A stretch of DNA of 42,739 nucleotides from a virus. The stretch covers positions 1 through 42,739 of the IMG/VR virus record IMGVR_UViG_3300028388_004748; one strand, 5' to 3'. Position 1 is the stretch's first letter; the number at the start of each line of letters is the position of its first letter. Position numbers and translations under genes: made by a program. Of the stretch, positions 20,992-30,219 are shown piece after piece. Below the pieces are notes generated by a model. That model had not been told where the DNA came from. It saw only the letters and a list, made by a program, of their open reading frames with translations, and did no database searches.

Positions 20992-23495
20992 TATTGCTCC
21001 ACATAGTTGTTACGCTCTGTAAAGAGTCCTGTCATGCCTGCTCGTGCTGGCGCACCCGTGTTACCGCCGAGACCTCTTTCTGTGACATAGGCACCGAAAT
21101 TAAACAATGCTGAAAGAGTTTCGCGCATAGGTGCTTTATGATGTTCAGGCAATTTTTTTAAATAACGCTCTAAAGGAGCTTTCTGCAAGATCATCTTGAT
21201 TCGCTCCTGTTGAGTGGACCCGAAACGCAAAAATGCGGAAGCGGCGTTGATGCTATGAGGACCGAATTTTCCCGTCACGCCAGGAAGCACTTCCACCATT
21301 TCGCCAAAAATATCCATGGCTTTGCCTTCGTTACCCTTAGCAACTTGGGCCTCAAATCGCTCGCCTAGGAAAAGAATTTTGTTGAGGTTCTTAACCCCGT
21401 TTCCTTGGCCATCAAAAAGAACCTCAGTGAACTCGTTACCAAAACGACCAAAAAGTTCTTTGCGAAACTTCTTTATGTTGATGACGTTATCTTGAACACT
21501 GTTCTCTACGACCTCGTCAATAAAGGCAGTTTTTACAGCATCCCATGCCTCGGGCTCGTGTTTACCCAGAAAAGCTTTAAGTCTTACCAAATTCTCTAAA
21601 GCATCTTTACGGTTGTTAAACATGCTTTTTACCAGACCCTTCTGGGTCATTTGGTTTTCAGAAAGAAGTCTGCCCACAGTGTCTTCTACCTGAATAGCTT
21701 CCCGGTAGCGCGCAATAGGTTCCGCAAAACTTTTCGCGAGGTTTTGATCTTGGGAAAGCTTCATGTCCACCGTGTCAATACGATCTTTACGCATGGCCTT
21801 GTTAAGACGAGCTATTTGTTTTGTAAACAGATTGGACTTTTTCCCATCGGAGAGTTTCCCAGTAAAACCATTCAGCCTTGTGACAAAATTATTAAATTCC
21901 ACTAAGTCTTCTATAGTGGAGGGCTGCTTTGATTTTCTTTTCTTTAGGACAACCGTACCTGATCGGTATTGCTGAGCACGAGTGATAATGTTCTTCATCT
22001 CCTGTTTTACTTTCTTAACCCCGTATTCCGAGGCCGAGGTACCCGAGAAATTGGCATCAAAAAGCTCGTCAAAAGAATCCGGAAATGTCACAGAACCGTC
22101 CATATTTCTAATGAGTCGAAATTGTCCTCCCTGATCAAATAACTCATCGAGAACTTGAGCCGTATTCTGTGTTCGGATGTTAGTAGGGCCTTGTACAAGC
22201 TCGGCGCTTTTTAACATCTCGTTCATGGTAGCACCCTCAGAACTCTTCACTTGCTCAAAAAGCCGATTGATTCGTCCACTAATTTGTTTTGCTTTGCCCG
22301 TTCCTTTGGCTTTCATAAGCCTCTCGGCTTCTTTCCCAGACATTTGCAGAAGATTAGAAACATGATCGAGGATGCCTGTCTTTAAATTCTCGCGACTAAT
22401 CTCTTGGAGTTTCAGCCCCTCTGGAGTTCTAAGCACAGACTCCGCCATGGCGTGCAATTCGGGGGCTTCTTGGCCAAGAATGAAGTTGGGAGAGATGCGC
22501 TCGTTCGTGCCAGGAATGGGGATCGTGCCAGGGGTTTGGTTGAGGATTTCAGCGCCTTCGGCAGCGTCGGAGACGTTTTTAAAGGATGTCTCGGTTGGTG
22601 GCGCGTCACGGAGTTGTTTCATCTCTTTGCGGAGAGTACGGCGGTTGCGTAAAAGACGACCTACTCCGCGAAACAATGCCTCAAAAACCATCGTAACTGC
22701 ACCCTCATTGGCAGCTTCTTGCACGATCTCGCGCTGCTTTTGCCACCAACCTCGTTCTTTATCCGGAAGCAATGTGATGGGATCAATGTCAGTACCACCT
22801 CGCGAAGGATCTCTCTGTATCCCATAGAGATATTGCATGGTCTTGTCTATGGCGATTGATGTACCACCAGCGGATGCAACTCCTGCCACAGCCCCAGCAA
22901 GGGCCTTCAATACAGGTGGTCCGGGCGTGGCACCGAAAGCCTTCGTCGCGCCCGCAGTCCCCACCGCAGCCATCATTATCTCGCGAGATTCGTCGTACAT
23001 AAGATCCGCAATAGGCTCAAAGCTCTCGGAGTCTAGTTTTTGAAACTCAGTGGCCCCCGGGGGACGAATAAGAAAGTTATCTGAGGTCTTTTTGACATTC
23101 TCTTTGCCATAGGCTTTTTTGAGAAAATCCATGCGCTCGGTATCCGAACCAAGCATACCCACAAGAAACCTATTTATCCGGAGTTGCCTGGGGTTAAGTG
23201 ACTGTCCCGTAAAGGTCTGTTGCCCCAGGAACTCAGGATCTTGTTCTACTGGAACACCAAATTCTCCTCCCATGGAAACACTAGCACCTAGATTTGCAAG
23301 ACCAGAAAGACCTCCGGATTCCTGAGCTTGTTCTTCCTGTGGCTGAGCCTCTTCTGGAGCAGGAATCTTTATCTCAGCACCCAGAGCTGATAAACCTTCT
23401 AAGCCCCCTGGGTTGCCTGCGGGTTCCCGGGGAACAGGATCTTCTAAACTGGAAGGCTGTTGAGCATACGGATTAGTTAATACCTCTTGCTTCAT
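20991..23495 (-). CDS. Large internal virion protein candidate, 834 aa
   Basis: The N-terminal 90 residues are Pro/Gln/Gly-rich and low complexity. Residues about 175-215 contain a Gly/Ala-rich hydrophobic segment (LKALAGAVAGVASAGGTS) that could enter a membrane. The rest is long charged helix. Size, position at the end of the structural operon and grouping with two further helical proteins match the ejected inner-core proteins of podoviruses (functional counterparts of T7 gp14-gp16). No lysozyme motif is seen. The ejection role is by context. Confidence 0.6.
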   Translation of the reverse strand: MKQEVLTNPYAQQPSSLEDPVPREPAGNPGGLEGLSALGAEIKIPAPEEAQPQEEQAQESGGLSGLANLGASVSMGGEFGVPVEQDPEFLGQQTFTGQSLNPRQLRINRFLVGMLGSDTERMDFLKKAYGKENVKKTSDNFLIRPPGATEFQKLDSESFEPIADLMYDESREIMMAAVGTAGATKAFGATPGPPVLKALAGAVAGVASAGGTSIAIDKTMQYLYGIQRDPSRGGTDIDPITLLPDKERGWWQKQREIVQEAANEGAVTMVFEALFRGVGRLLRNRRTLRKEMKQLRDAPPTETSFKNVSDAAEGAEILNQTPGTIPIPGTNERISPNFILGQEAPELHAMAESVLRTPEGLKLQEISRENLKTGILDHVSNLLQMSGKEAERLMKAKGTGKAKQISGRINRLFEQVKSSEGATMNEMLKSAELVQGPTNIRTQNTAQVLDELFDQGGQFRLIRNMDGSVTFPDSFDELFDANFSGTSASEYGVKKVKQEMKNIITRAQQYRSGTVVLKKRKSKQPSTIEDLVEFNNFVTRLNGFTGKLSDGKKSNLFTKQIARLNKAMRKDRIDTVDMKLSQDQNLAKSFAEPIARYREAIQVEDTVGRLLSENQMTQKGLVKSMFNNRKDALENLVRLKAFLGKHEPEAWDAVKTAFIDEVVENSVQDNVINIKKFRKELFGRFGNEFTEVLFDGQGNGVKNLNKILFLGERFEAQVAKGNEGKAMDIFGEMVEVLPGVTGKFGPHSINAASAFLRFGSTQQERIKMILQKAPLERYLKKLPEHHKAPMRETLSALFNFGAYVTERGLGGNTGAPARAGMTGLFTERNNYVEQ

Positions 23496-24793
23496 TACTG
23501 CTCCCTTGGCTTTTTCATCTCTTTGTCGCGCTTGCCCAACACTCTATCCACCAGTTGGTCAATCATGCCCTCTGGCCAGCCTTGCGGGGTAAGCGCATCC
23601 ACGGCGAGCTTCTTAAGCTGTTTTCGATCAGGATTCTCTACATATTGCTTAAAAGGAGCTTGGGTCATCATGTATTGCTCCATGGATTCAATCAGCTCCT
23701 CTGGGGCAAAATCCGTGAGAACTAACTCGCGTCCTTTTTCCGAAGGAGTTTGAGGACGCTCATTCAAAGCAGCATCTAATTCCTCATCGGGAACATCTCG
23801 GTAGCTTTGGAATTCGCTCATGATCTGGGAAGGACTCTGCGTGGCTCCAGGCATGTCGGAAATACTCTTGGCTCGCGACATATATAGAGCATCCAATGTT
23901 TTCTGGCGTTTCTCGCCCAATTCGGCTGATAACTTCACGGCTTTTATAATATCGTTCACTGCATCTCTTGGAACTTTACCTGCGGCACGATTGGCTGCAT
24001 CCACGGCACCTTTAACACCAGGACGACTGGCGATTAGCTCAAAGTCCTTGTCAGTGATTCGATTGTCTGTTTGCTTAACAATGTTTTTAATGGTGTTGTT
24101 AAGGAGTGCAAAGTTATTTGTTTTCTTGGCTTCCTCCAGGAAAGTCGCCATATCTTGAAGACGCTTAGTGGACTCTTCAATATCTTTCATGTCTTTGATA
24201 TAGGTCTTGCCGAACTTGATCTTTTGTTTAACAAAACTCTCTTCGCGTTGGGTCTGGAACCGTTCACGACTTTCTTGCATCCTGGCTTGGGCAATACGCT
24301 CATTAGCAATCTGACTGATATTTTGATTCACAAAATTTGCCATAGATTCTGGATTTCCTGCAAAGACACCCGCAATCACCGCGCCCAGCTCCCTTTGTTT
24401 TTGTATATCACCCGTGCGGAGAGCCTGGTTGTAATCGGATGCAACCCCTACGAACTTCTCCATGTTGAACTGCTCGTCCTCATCCAAGGCTGCGAGCATC
24501 TTTGTATCAACATCCAATCCTAGGGACTGCAATGAAGGCTGAAGAACACTCTTGTCGTAATGCTTTCTCGCTTTGGGCGGAATCTTGCGTCGCCGAAGAT
24601 ACATGGTAGAAGCCAGGTTCAACTTCTGATTCTGCAACTGTTCACGATTAAGCTCTAGCTGCTCTCGCTGCCTTTGCAAAGCTTCTTTTTGTAGAGCAAT
24701 TTCAACACCCGCCTGAAAACTCTTGGCGATACCTTCGCCACTTTCTTGGGTACTTCTGCTAGCTTCTTGAAACATCAAATCTGCTAAAGCCAT
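23495..24793 (-). CDS. Coiled-coil internal virion protein candidate, 432 aa
   Basis: Residues about 35-65 form a strong Gln/Glu/Leu coiled coil (ALQKEALQRQREQLELNREQ). Most of the remainder is helical and charged, without cysteines or membrane segments. The gene joins both neighbours by one-base overlaps, so the products are probably made in fixed ratio. It is likely an inner-core or ejection protein. Confidence 0.6.
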   Translation of the reverse strand: MALADLMFQEASRSTQESGEGIAKSFQAGVEIALQKEALQRQREQLELNREQLQNQKLNLASTMYLRRRKIPPKARKHYDKSVLQPSLQSLGLDVDTKMLAALDEDEQFNMEKFVGVASDYNQALRTGDIQKQRELGAVIAGVFAGNPESMANFVNQNISQIANERIAQARMQESRERFQTQREESFVKQKIKFGKTYIKDMKDIEESTKRLQDMATFLEEAKKTNNFALLNNTIKNIVKQTDNRITDKDFELIASRPGVKGAVDAANRAAGKVPRDAVNDIIKAVKLSAELGEKRQKTLDALYMSRAKSISDMPGATQSPSQIMSEFQSYRDVPDEELDAALNERPQTPSEKGRELVLTDFAPEELIESMEQYMMTQAPFKQYVENPDRKQLKKLAVDALTPQGWPEGMIDQLVDRVLGKRDKEMKKPREQ

Positions 24794-25086
24794 TACTTAT
24801 TCCCTTTAGGTTGAATTTTTCTCACTCTCTCCAAAACACTTTGAAACTGGATCTCGTCGTCAAATTCTTTAAGGAGACCTCGAACCCCTGGCATGTTCCG
24901 ATACCCATTACCAAACCGCTGCTGTAAGGCCCTGCGCAGTCGATACTTCCCTACAGCATTGGGAGGAAGTTCCTGCATTTGATCAGGACCTATAATATTG
25001 GGAAGGTCTTTAAGAGTCATAGAACCATCCTGGGGAGCTTTCCCCATGATCTCGCCTAATGTTGGTTTCATGTCCTTTGGTCTCAT
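24793..25086 (-). CDS. Small structural-region protein, 97 aa
   Basis: A basic, helical protein with a Pro/Gly-rich middle (PPNAVGKYRLRRALQQRFG). No family is recognised. It lies between two putative internal virion genes, overlaps the next one by one base, and may be a core assembly factor or minor virion protein. Confidence 0.55.
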   Translation of the reverse strand: MRPKDMKPTLGEIMGKAPQDGSMTLKDLPNIIGPDQMQELPPNAVGKYRLRRALQQRFGNGYRNMPGVRGLLKEFDDEIQFQSVLERVRKIQPKGNK

Positions 25087-25100
25087 TCCTTGTCCTTTAA

Positions 25101-26219
25101 TTATCCGTAAGGGTTCGGGCCACCCCAGAAGCTATTAGCACCTTGGCTAAAAGTTCCAGGATTATTGGAAAGGTATGAAGTTCCTCCCATTGAACTTCCC
25201 GCTGCGCCAGCCGCTGCTGCACCAGCAGGACCTCCCGCGCTGGCACCCATAGCCATCATTGCCAATTGCAGACCTTGGTTTATGAAGGATTGCTGACCTT
25301 GTGAAGCTATTAGATTTCCAACTTGATTAGAACCAGCTCCTGCTGCAAGACCTTGTTGCGCATTCATGAGATTAGCAAAAGCTCCTTGTTCTAAATTTGC
25401 GCTAGAAATTGCGCGATCCAAACCGCCTAATCGTGTATTCGCCATCCGTTGCGCGCGATCTCCAAAAGCTTGCCCAAGTGCCCCCAAGCCACCGGCAGCC
25501 GCATTTTGCGCACTAACACTGGATGTAGCACCCTGATTAGCAATGCCCCACAATTGATTGAGACCCCGCTGCCTTTGTTCTGAGATTAGCATATTGGTTT
25601 CAGCATCGAATTTATTGAGAGCTTGAATACCCGCAGTTGAGGTTTCAGCACCAGGCCCCATTTGCTCACGAAGCATATTCACCACATCCTCGCGCTGCCG
25701 GGCTCTTTCTTGTCTTACGGGATCTAAGAATTGAGACTCATCCCCCCTAAGAACAGCTAGAGTTTGTTCCGCAGCCTCTATGACTGCCGGATCAATGTTA
25801 GCCAGCACTTGCTCCTGTCTTTGCAGAAACTTTTCCTGACTCTCCATTGCCTTTTCAAGAGCGGCTAGTTCTTGGGGACTGTCCGCAGCTCTAATAGCAT
25901 CCGCAATACCTTGCTGAGTTCTTTGCCCCGCTTCCTGAGCGACTCCTAGCCCCTTTTTTCCCATCCCCACGGCAGTTCTCAATTCCGCTTCACGCTGCTG
26001 AGCCGCTTTCTTTGCTGCTCTCGCCGCTGAACTAGATCCCGTTAGTTCCCCAATAGTATCGTCGTAAAGACCACCAAAGCCACCCCGATCCGTGCCGCCT
26101 CTACCGAAACCTGGCCATTTTGCGAAAGTGTCGTCCCAAAGACCTTGAAGGCCCCCAGCATCGCTACTGCCTGGCCCTATCCCAAACATTGCTCCTACGT
26201 CCTCGAAAAAACTCGCCAT
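25101..26219 (-). CDS. Ala/Gly-rich internal virion protein candidate, 372 aa
   Basis: The N-terminus is Gly-rich with paired WDDTF/YDDTI segments, followed by long Ala/Gln helices. The C-terminus has a small-residue hydrophobic segment (LQLAMMAMGASAGGPAGAAA) that may insert into a membrane, like the tail-end segments of podoviral gp14-type ejection proteins. GGGGAGG lies before the ATG. It is the first of the putative core gene set and follows an 82-base gap with a possible promoter. Confidence 0.6.
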   Translation of the reverse strand: MASFFEDVGAMFGIGPGSSDAGGLQGLWDDTFAKWPGFGRGGTDRGGFGGLYDDTIGELTGSSSAARAAKKAAQQREAELRTAVGMGKKGLGVAQEAGQRTQQGIADAIRAADSPQELAALEKAMESQEKFLQRQEQVLANIDPAVIEAAEQTLAVLRGDESQFLDPVRQERARQREDVVNMLREQMGPGAETSTAGIQALNKFDAETNMLISEQRQRGLNQLWGIANQGATSSVSAQNAAAGGLGALGQAFGDRAQRMANTRLGGLDRAISSANLEQGAFANLMNAQQGLAAGAGSNQVGNLIASQGQQSFINQGLQLAMMAMGASAGGPAGAAAAGAAGSSMGGTSYLSNNPGTFSQGANSFWGGPNPYG

Positions 26220-26243
26220 TATGGCCTCCCCTGGTTATGATGA

Positions 26244-26252
26244 ATTTTATCA
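26244..26252 (-). promoter_or_regulatory. Possible extended -10 promoter
   Basis: On the - strand TGATAAAAT (26252-26244) fits an extended -10 box. No good -35 is visible. It lies in the only gap of note between the tail fibre gene and the internal virion genes. Confidence 0.25.
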
Positions 26253-26301
26253 CAACCTAGTGTTTTATTCATAAAATATGCCCCAAGACTTTTGTACAGC
26301 A

Positions 26302-28632
26302 TTAAACGCTCTGTATGGGCTTTTCTTCGATTATGAAACGACAGTCTTCAAAGCTTGCTGTACCTCCACCAAGCACAGTTACAAGCGGCTTAAAAGTCTC
26401 ATCACCATAAGCAGCCCCTGTGACAGTAGACACATAGTCGTCAACATCCATAGTGTGATCAAGATGCACGGGAACATACACAGCAGCTAACGTACCCGAA
26501 CTGAGCTGGTGATAGTACGCATGAGTCGCAATATTCCTATCCCCTGCGGAGCCCTCATACTCTACTCCGTAATAAACCGTCGCCGAGGTGCCTGCAATGT
26601 TGTCGAATAATATATAACCATCCAGACCCACGCCACTATCGGTACTTAGTCGTAGGTTAATATTACGTCCCTCTCGTAAAAGAAAGTTAAGAGTTGTAGG
26701 GTTTCCTCGACCTGACGCAGAGGTATAAGTTGTAGCAGGAAGTTCGATTTCTTTTCTACGATTCAGTTGAATATCATCAGGAGCCACAAAATAATCAAAA
26801 GAACTTGCCCATGTTCCTGCCGTAGTATTGCTGACTTTTCCATAAGCCACCGCTGCGCCGTCACGCTCATCAGAGGCCCCTGCACCAGTAAGAGCATACA
26901 AAAACCCTGCATCTGAGGTGGCATCAAGAGCATAAGCACTCGGAGCGTCTTGTGCATATAAATGTTGATGCGAGCTTACGGCCAATTCCACGGCCACACC
27001 ACCTGCACCAGGAACACAAACATGAAGAACCACTGAATCAGTGACCCCGTCTTGGTGATCCAGCGTCGCTCCCGTAGGAATATCAAGCGACATCCAATAA
27101 GGAACATATATGGGGTTTTGCTGACCATTAGAACGTCCGTGAGGTTTAAAAGGACTACAATAGTAATCAAGACTTGTAGCTGACCCAACAGTTGTTGACG
27201 TAGCATAAGACGTATTTGGTCTATATTTATCTAAGGAACAACAATAGGCAACCTGAGATGCCACGATTCTATATTGGAATCCGACGCAGCGCCAGGTTTC
27301 ATAAGGATGGTAAAGACCTAAACGAGTGGCGCGAAGATCCATGGGAGCTTCTGTGTCTAGCTTAGGCACCCCTTCTTCTGTGATGTACATGAAATACATT
27401 TGGTCAGCCGCAGCAGTTCCAGACACTAAGTCTGTGTCATCCCAATCCAGTGAATCCACTTCTGTCCGCGTAGAAACAGTGAGAAGGTTGCCGTAGACTT
27501 CAATAGCTCCAGAACCCTTGAGCATAACGCGATCCTGGTCGGTCTCGTCATTAATAACCTCAAGACTATTGTGTCCTGTGGGAATTTTGTAGAAATCCAT
27601 AGAACGTGCAGCCACACAGTTATCATTTTCATCGCAAATGACATATCCGAGGTATACGGCATTAGAACTGTTATAGGTTGCCCCGTCATAGCTTTTCCAC
27701 TCCTGGGTAGAAATATCAAACCAATAATCACCCGTGGCAGGTGAAGCAGGCTCGGAGTTTCCAACCACTGGTTCATTTTGCGTAATAGAAAGCGTCCCTG
27801 AAGTGTCTAAAAAAACATGGTTTATACGCATGAGCGTGATCGTGTCGTTGTCAGCGAAAGTGATCGCAGAATAGCCCGCGCCATTCTCGTCAAATCCTAT
27901 TCCGCGAACAACCTCTTGAATCTCGCTAGCACTGGAATTGTAAACGCCCAGAAAGTATTCATTAGTGGAACCGTTATTTAGGCGATAGGCCGCCAAAACA
28001 CCATCACGTCCAATAATGTTCGCCCCAACAGAGTCTACAGGAATTCCGCCGCCATAAGTTCCATAAAATCGTGTCCACTCTTGGTCCGCAAGATAAGCAG
28101 CATCCACAGTAGCAGTGTTGTTTGTGGTCGGTGCCGCTGCCGTAGTAGCTTGCGTGATGTCAGTATCCACAGAGTATTCCACACCACCTATGGAATACCG
28201 GAGCGTAGTGGTGGTTGCGTTCACTGTGAAGCCCTCGCCATTTCCCTCACCCGCAGGAGTGATTAGATAAGACTGAGCGGAGTTGCTCGTGGTTTGGCCC
28301 GAGACCAGTCGCGCGTTTGAGGACACCGCACTAAATTGGGTATTAAGAGAAGCCAGTGTAGTGTCGGGAAGGTTGTACCAATAAGTCTCCCCCTTGATGG
28401 CCGCAATTTCGTAGCGAAGCCGCTCAATCTCACCAGCGAGATCCGTGGGAAGAGATGGGCTCCCAGGAGTTCCCGGGTCAGTCTGGGTTTGCATTGCGGA
28501 TTCGTTGAGGGACATGTCGTCCATGCCCGCTGGAGTAAAGTTATCCAGGATGTTATCAAACTCCGCGTTAATGTCTGCTGAATTTAATTTCTCCGTAATC
28601 CATGTTTTGAGTCTACTAAACGTCGCTCCCAT
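26302..28632 (-). CDS. Tail fibre / receptor-binding protein, 776 aa
   Basis: The N-terminus (FSRLKTWITEKLNSADINAEF, then DNILDNFTPAGMDD) has the pattern of the virion-attachment end seen in many phage fibres: a W-x-x-x-x-L-x-x-x-x-x-N-x-E-F helix followed by an Asn/Pro segment. The remainder is beta-rich and Ser/Thr/Gly-rich with repeated short strands and a few cysteines, as expected for a trimeric fibre with a receptor-binding tip. No chaperone or depolymerase motif is obvious. It probably determines host range. Confidence 0.72.
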   Translation of the reverse strand: MGATFSRLKTWITEKLNSADINAEFDNILDNFTPAGMDDMSLNESAMQTQTDPGTPGSPSLPTDLAGEIERLRYEIAAIKGETYWYNLPDTTLASLNTQFSAVSSNARLVSGQTTSNSAQSYLITPAGEGNGEGFTVNATTTTLRYSIGGVEYSVDTDITQATTAAAPTTNNTATVDAAYLADQEWTRFYGTYGGGIPVDSVGANIIGRDGVLAAYRLNNGSTNEYFLGVYNSSASEIQEVVRGIGFDENGAGYSAITFADNDTITLMRINHVFLDTSGTLSITQNEPVVGNSEPASPATGDYWFDISTQEWKSYDGATYNSSNAVYLGYVICDENDNCVAARSMDFYKIPTGHNSLEVINDETDQDRVMLKGSGAIEVYGNLLTVSTRTEVDSLDWDDTDLVSGTAAADQMYFMYITEEGVPKLDTEAPMDLRATRLGLYHPYETWRCVGFQYRIVASQVAYCCSLDKYRPNTSYATSTTVGSATSLDYYCSPFKPHGRSNGQQNPIYVPYWMSLDIPTGATLDHQDGVTDSVVLHVCVPGAGGVAVELAVSSHQHLYAQDAPSAYALDATSDAGFLYALTGAGASDERDGAAVAYGKVSNTTAGTWASSFDYFVAPDDIQLNRRKEIELPATTYTSASGRGNPTTLNFLLREGRNINLRLSTDSGVGLDGYILFDNIAGTSATVYYGVEYEGSAGDRNIATHAYYHQLSSGTLAAVYVPVHLDHTMDVDDYVSTVTGAAYGDETFKPLVTVLGGGTASFEDCRFIIEEKPIQSV

Positions 28633-28641
28633 TTTCTCTCC

Positions 28642-30219
28642 TTAGAAAATACTAAATCCTTCATGAGCTGGCCTAAAACCTACTGTTAATGAGGCTATTT
28701 GAAAACTCTGGTTCGAGCCTGCATTGTAACACCTAAAGCTTATTCTTCTACCCATTCCGTGTAAAGGAATTGGATTGCTCAAGGTTGTGTATTGTCCAAG
28801 ACGATCAGTACCCAGTAAGAACTCACCTGCGTAATCTTCAGAGAGCTGCATCTTGGTGCTTGTGGTTTCGATGTATTTACCATCAATGTAAACGTCGATA
28901 CTGAGGTCAAAGTCCCCTTCTTCCACGAACTCCACCCAGAGGTAATCAAAGTGTTTTTGTTTTACTGCCAGCTCGGGGGAGACATCTTTAAAATCGGTAA
29001 AAGCTGTCTGAAAGGCTCCCTCGTAGGAGGCTGTGCCCTCTAACCTATCTTCATCATTCATGAGATACACATAACCATCCGCTCCCCCGTAAATAGGGCG
29101 ACTGATGTCGTTAATGTTCTCGTAAAGAGCCAAGCAGGTGGGCGATCCTTTTTCTAGGTAAGTAATCCGAGGAAAATCACGATTAAGGTCAATGCAAATG
29201 AGCATATCATTTTCCGTGGTGTAGGTGCTTCGGTAGGTGAAGTACACCCGCTTGAGTTCCTCGTCATATACAGCATGTTGGACTCCTAGGCCCGATGGAT
29301 GAGTTGTTCTTCTCAGGAATCGCTCCATTTGAGCTAAACGGAAAACATCACTAGATTCTACGTCACCCAGTTTCTCTGTGGCTCTATAGGAAGTCACCGT
29401 TCCGGTGCTATTACCAACAAAGAGATCGTTGATTGGATTTGTGATGGCGTTCGGGGCTGTGAGGCCAAAGTTGCTTGAAAGCTTTCTCCAAAACCAAGCC
29501 TCAGAGTCCGCAGAAGAATCATCCAAGTAATAAACAAATTCACCTTCTTTGAAGGCAAAGAGTCGGCCTTGGAACACATAAGCGCCCACAATGTCGCCGC
29601 CCTCACCCGGAAAGATGTTCTGAGTCAGGAAGTTAGACTGGAAGTTCTCGTGATCTCCTGTGTCCGAGGCATAAGCTCGTTGATCCTGGAAAGCCCAAAA
29701 TCTATTCCGATGGGTGACTCCGCAACGGGGATAATTATTGGTGGTCCAATCCGCCGCAGGCTTGGATATGTCAGAAAAAGACGTTCCATCTCCTACCAGA
29801 ACTTTGAGTTGATTTTCACCATCTGTGAACAAAAAGAGCCTTTTGTCTCGCCCCGCAGTCTCGTTCCCACCGGGGATAAACTGGGATCGCGGCGAGGGGT
29901 TTGTTAGCCCTGTTGCAATGGCCGTAGAACTGTTAAATGTTCCATCGCCAGTGTCTCTATAAATATTTCCATCCGCACAGACCGCGATCATTCTTTGGGT
30001 CACTATGTCGGGTTGCCAGTCAAATAGGGCCACAATCTTTGCGAGTTGATTATTAGGGTTGTATATCCTTGCTCCTGGGGCTTTTTGAACGAGACCCTCT
30101 GAGATTATGATATTCTTGGCCTCAATAAGAGCGCCTAAAGGAAGATCCGCAGGTGATCTATCGGTGAGAAGACCGAAGTCTCCAAGTCGTATTGTTGCTA
30201 CTGCTCCCCGGTATGCCAT
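28642..30219 (-). CDS. Tail nozzle / tubular protein B-like, 525 aa
   Basis: The start at 30219 overlaps the adaptor stop (TGATG) with GAGGA upstream; a TTG one codon earlier is less likely. The sequence has repeated strand-turn units (IVALFDWQPDI, MIAVCADGNIYRDTG, FWAFQDQRAYASDTGD, RLFAFKEGEFVYYLDD, GADGYVYLMNDEDR) typical of a beta-propeller. Proteins of this kind form the tail nozzle or hub in podoviruses (T7 gp12, P22 gp10). It follows the adaptor gene and precedes the fibre gene, as expected. Confidence 0.72.
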   Translation of the reverse strand: MAYRGAVATIRLGDFGLLTDRSPADLPLGALIEAKNIIISEGLVQKAPGARIYNPNNQLAKIVALFDWQPDIVTQRMIAVCADGNIYRDTGDGTFNSSTAIATGLTNPSPRSQFIPGGNETAGRDKRLFLFTDGENQLKVLVGDGTSFSDISKPAADWTTNNYPRCGVTHRNRFWAFQDQRAYASDTGDHENFQSNFLTQNIFPGEGGDIVGAYVFQGRLFAFKEGEFVYYLDDSSADSEAWFWRKLSSNFGLTAPNAITNPINDLFVGNSTGTVTSYRATEKLGDVESSDVFRLAQMERFLRRTTHPSGLGVQHAVYDEELKRVYFTYRSTYTTENDMLICIDLNRDFPRITYLEKGSPTCLALYENINDISRPIYGGADGYVYLMNDEDRLEGTASYEGAFQTAFTDFKDVSPELAVKQKHFDYLWVEFVEEGDFDLSIDVYIDGKYIETTSTKMQLSEDYAGEFLLGTDRLGQYTTLSNPIPLHGMGRRISFRCYNAGSNQSFQIASLTVGFRPAHEGFSIF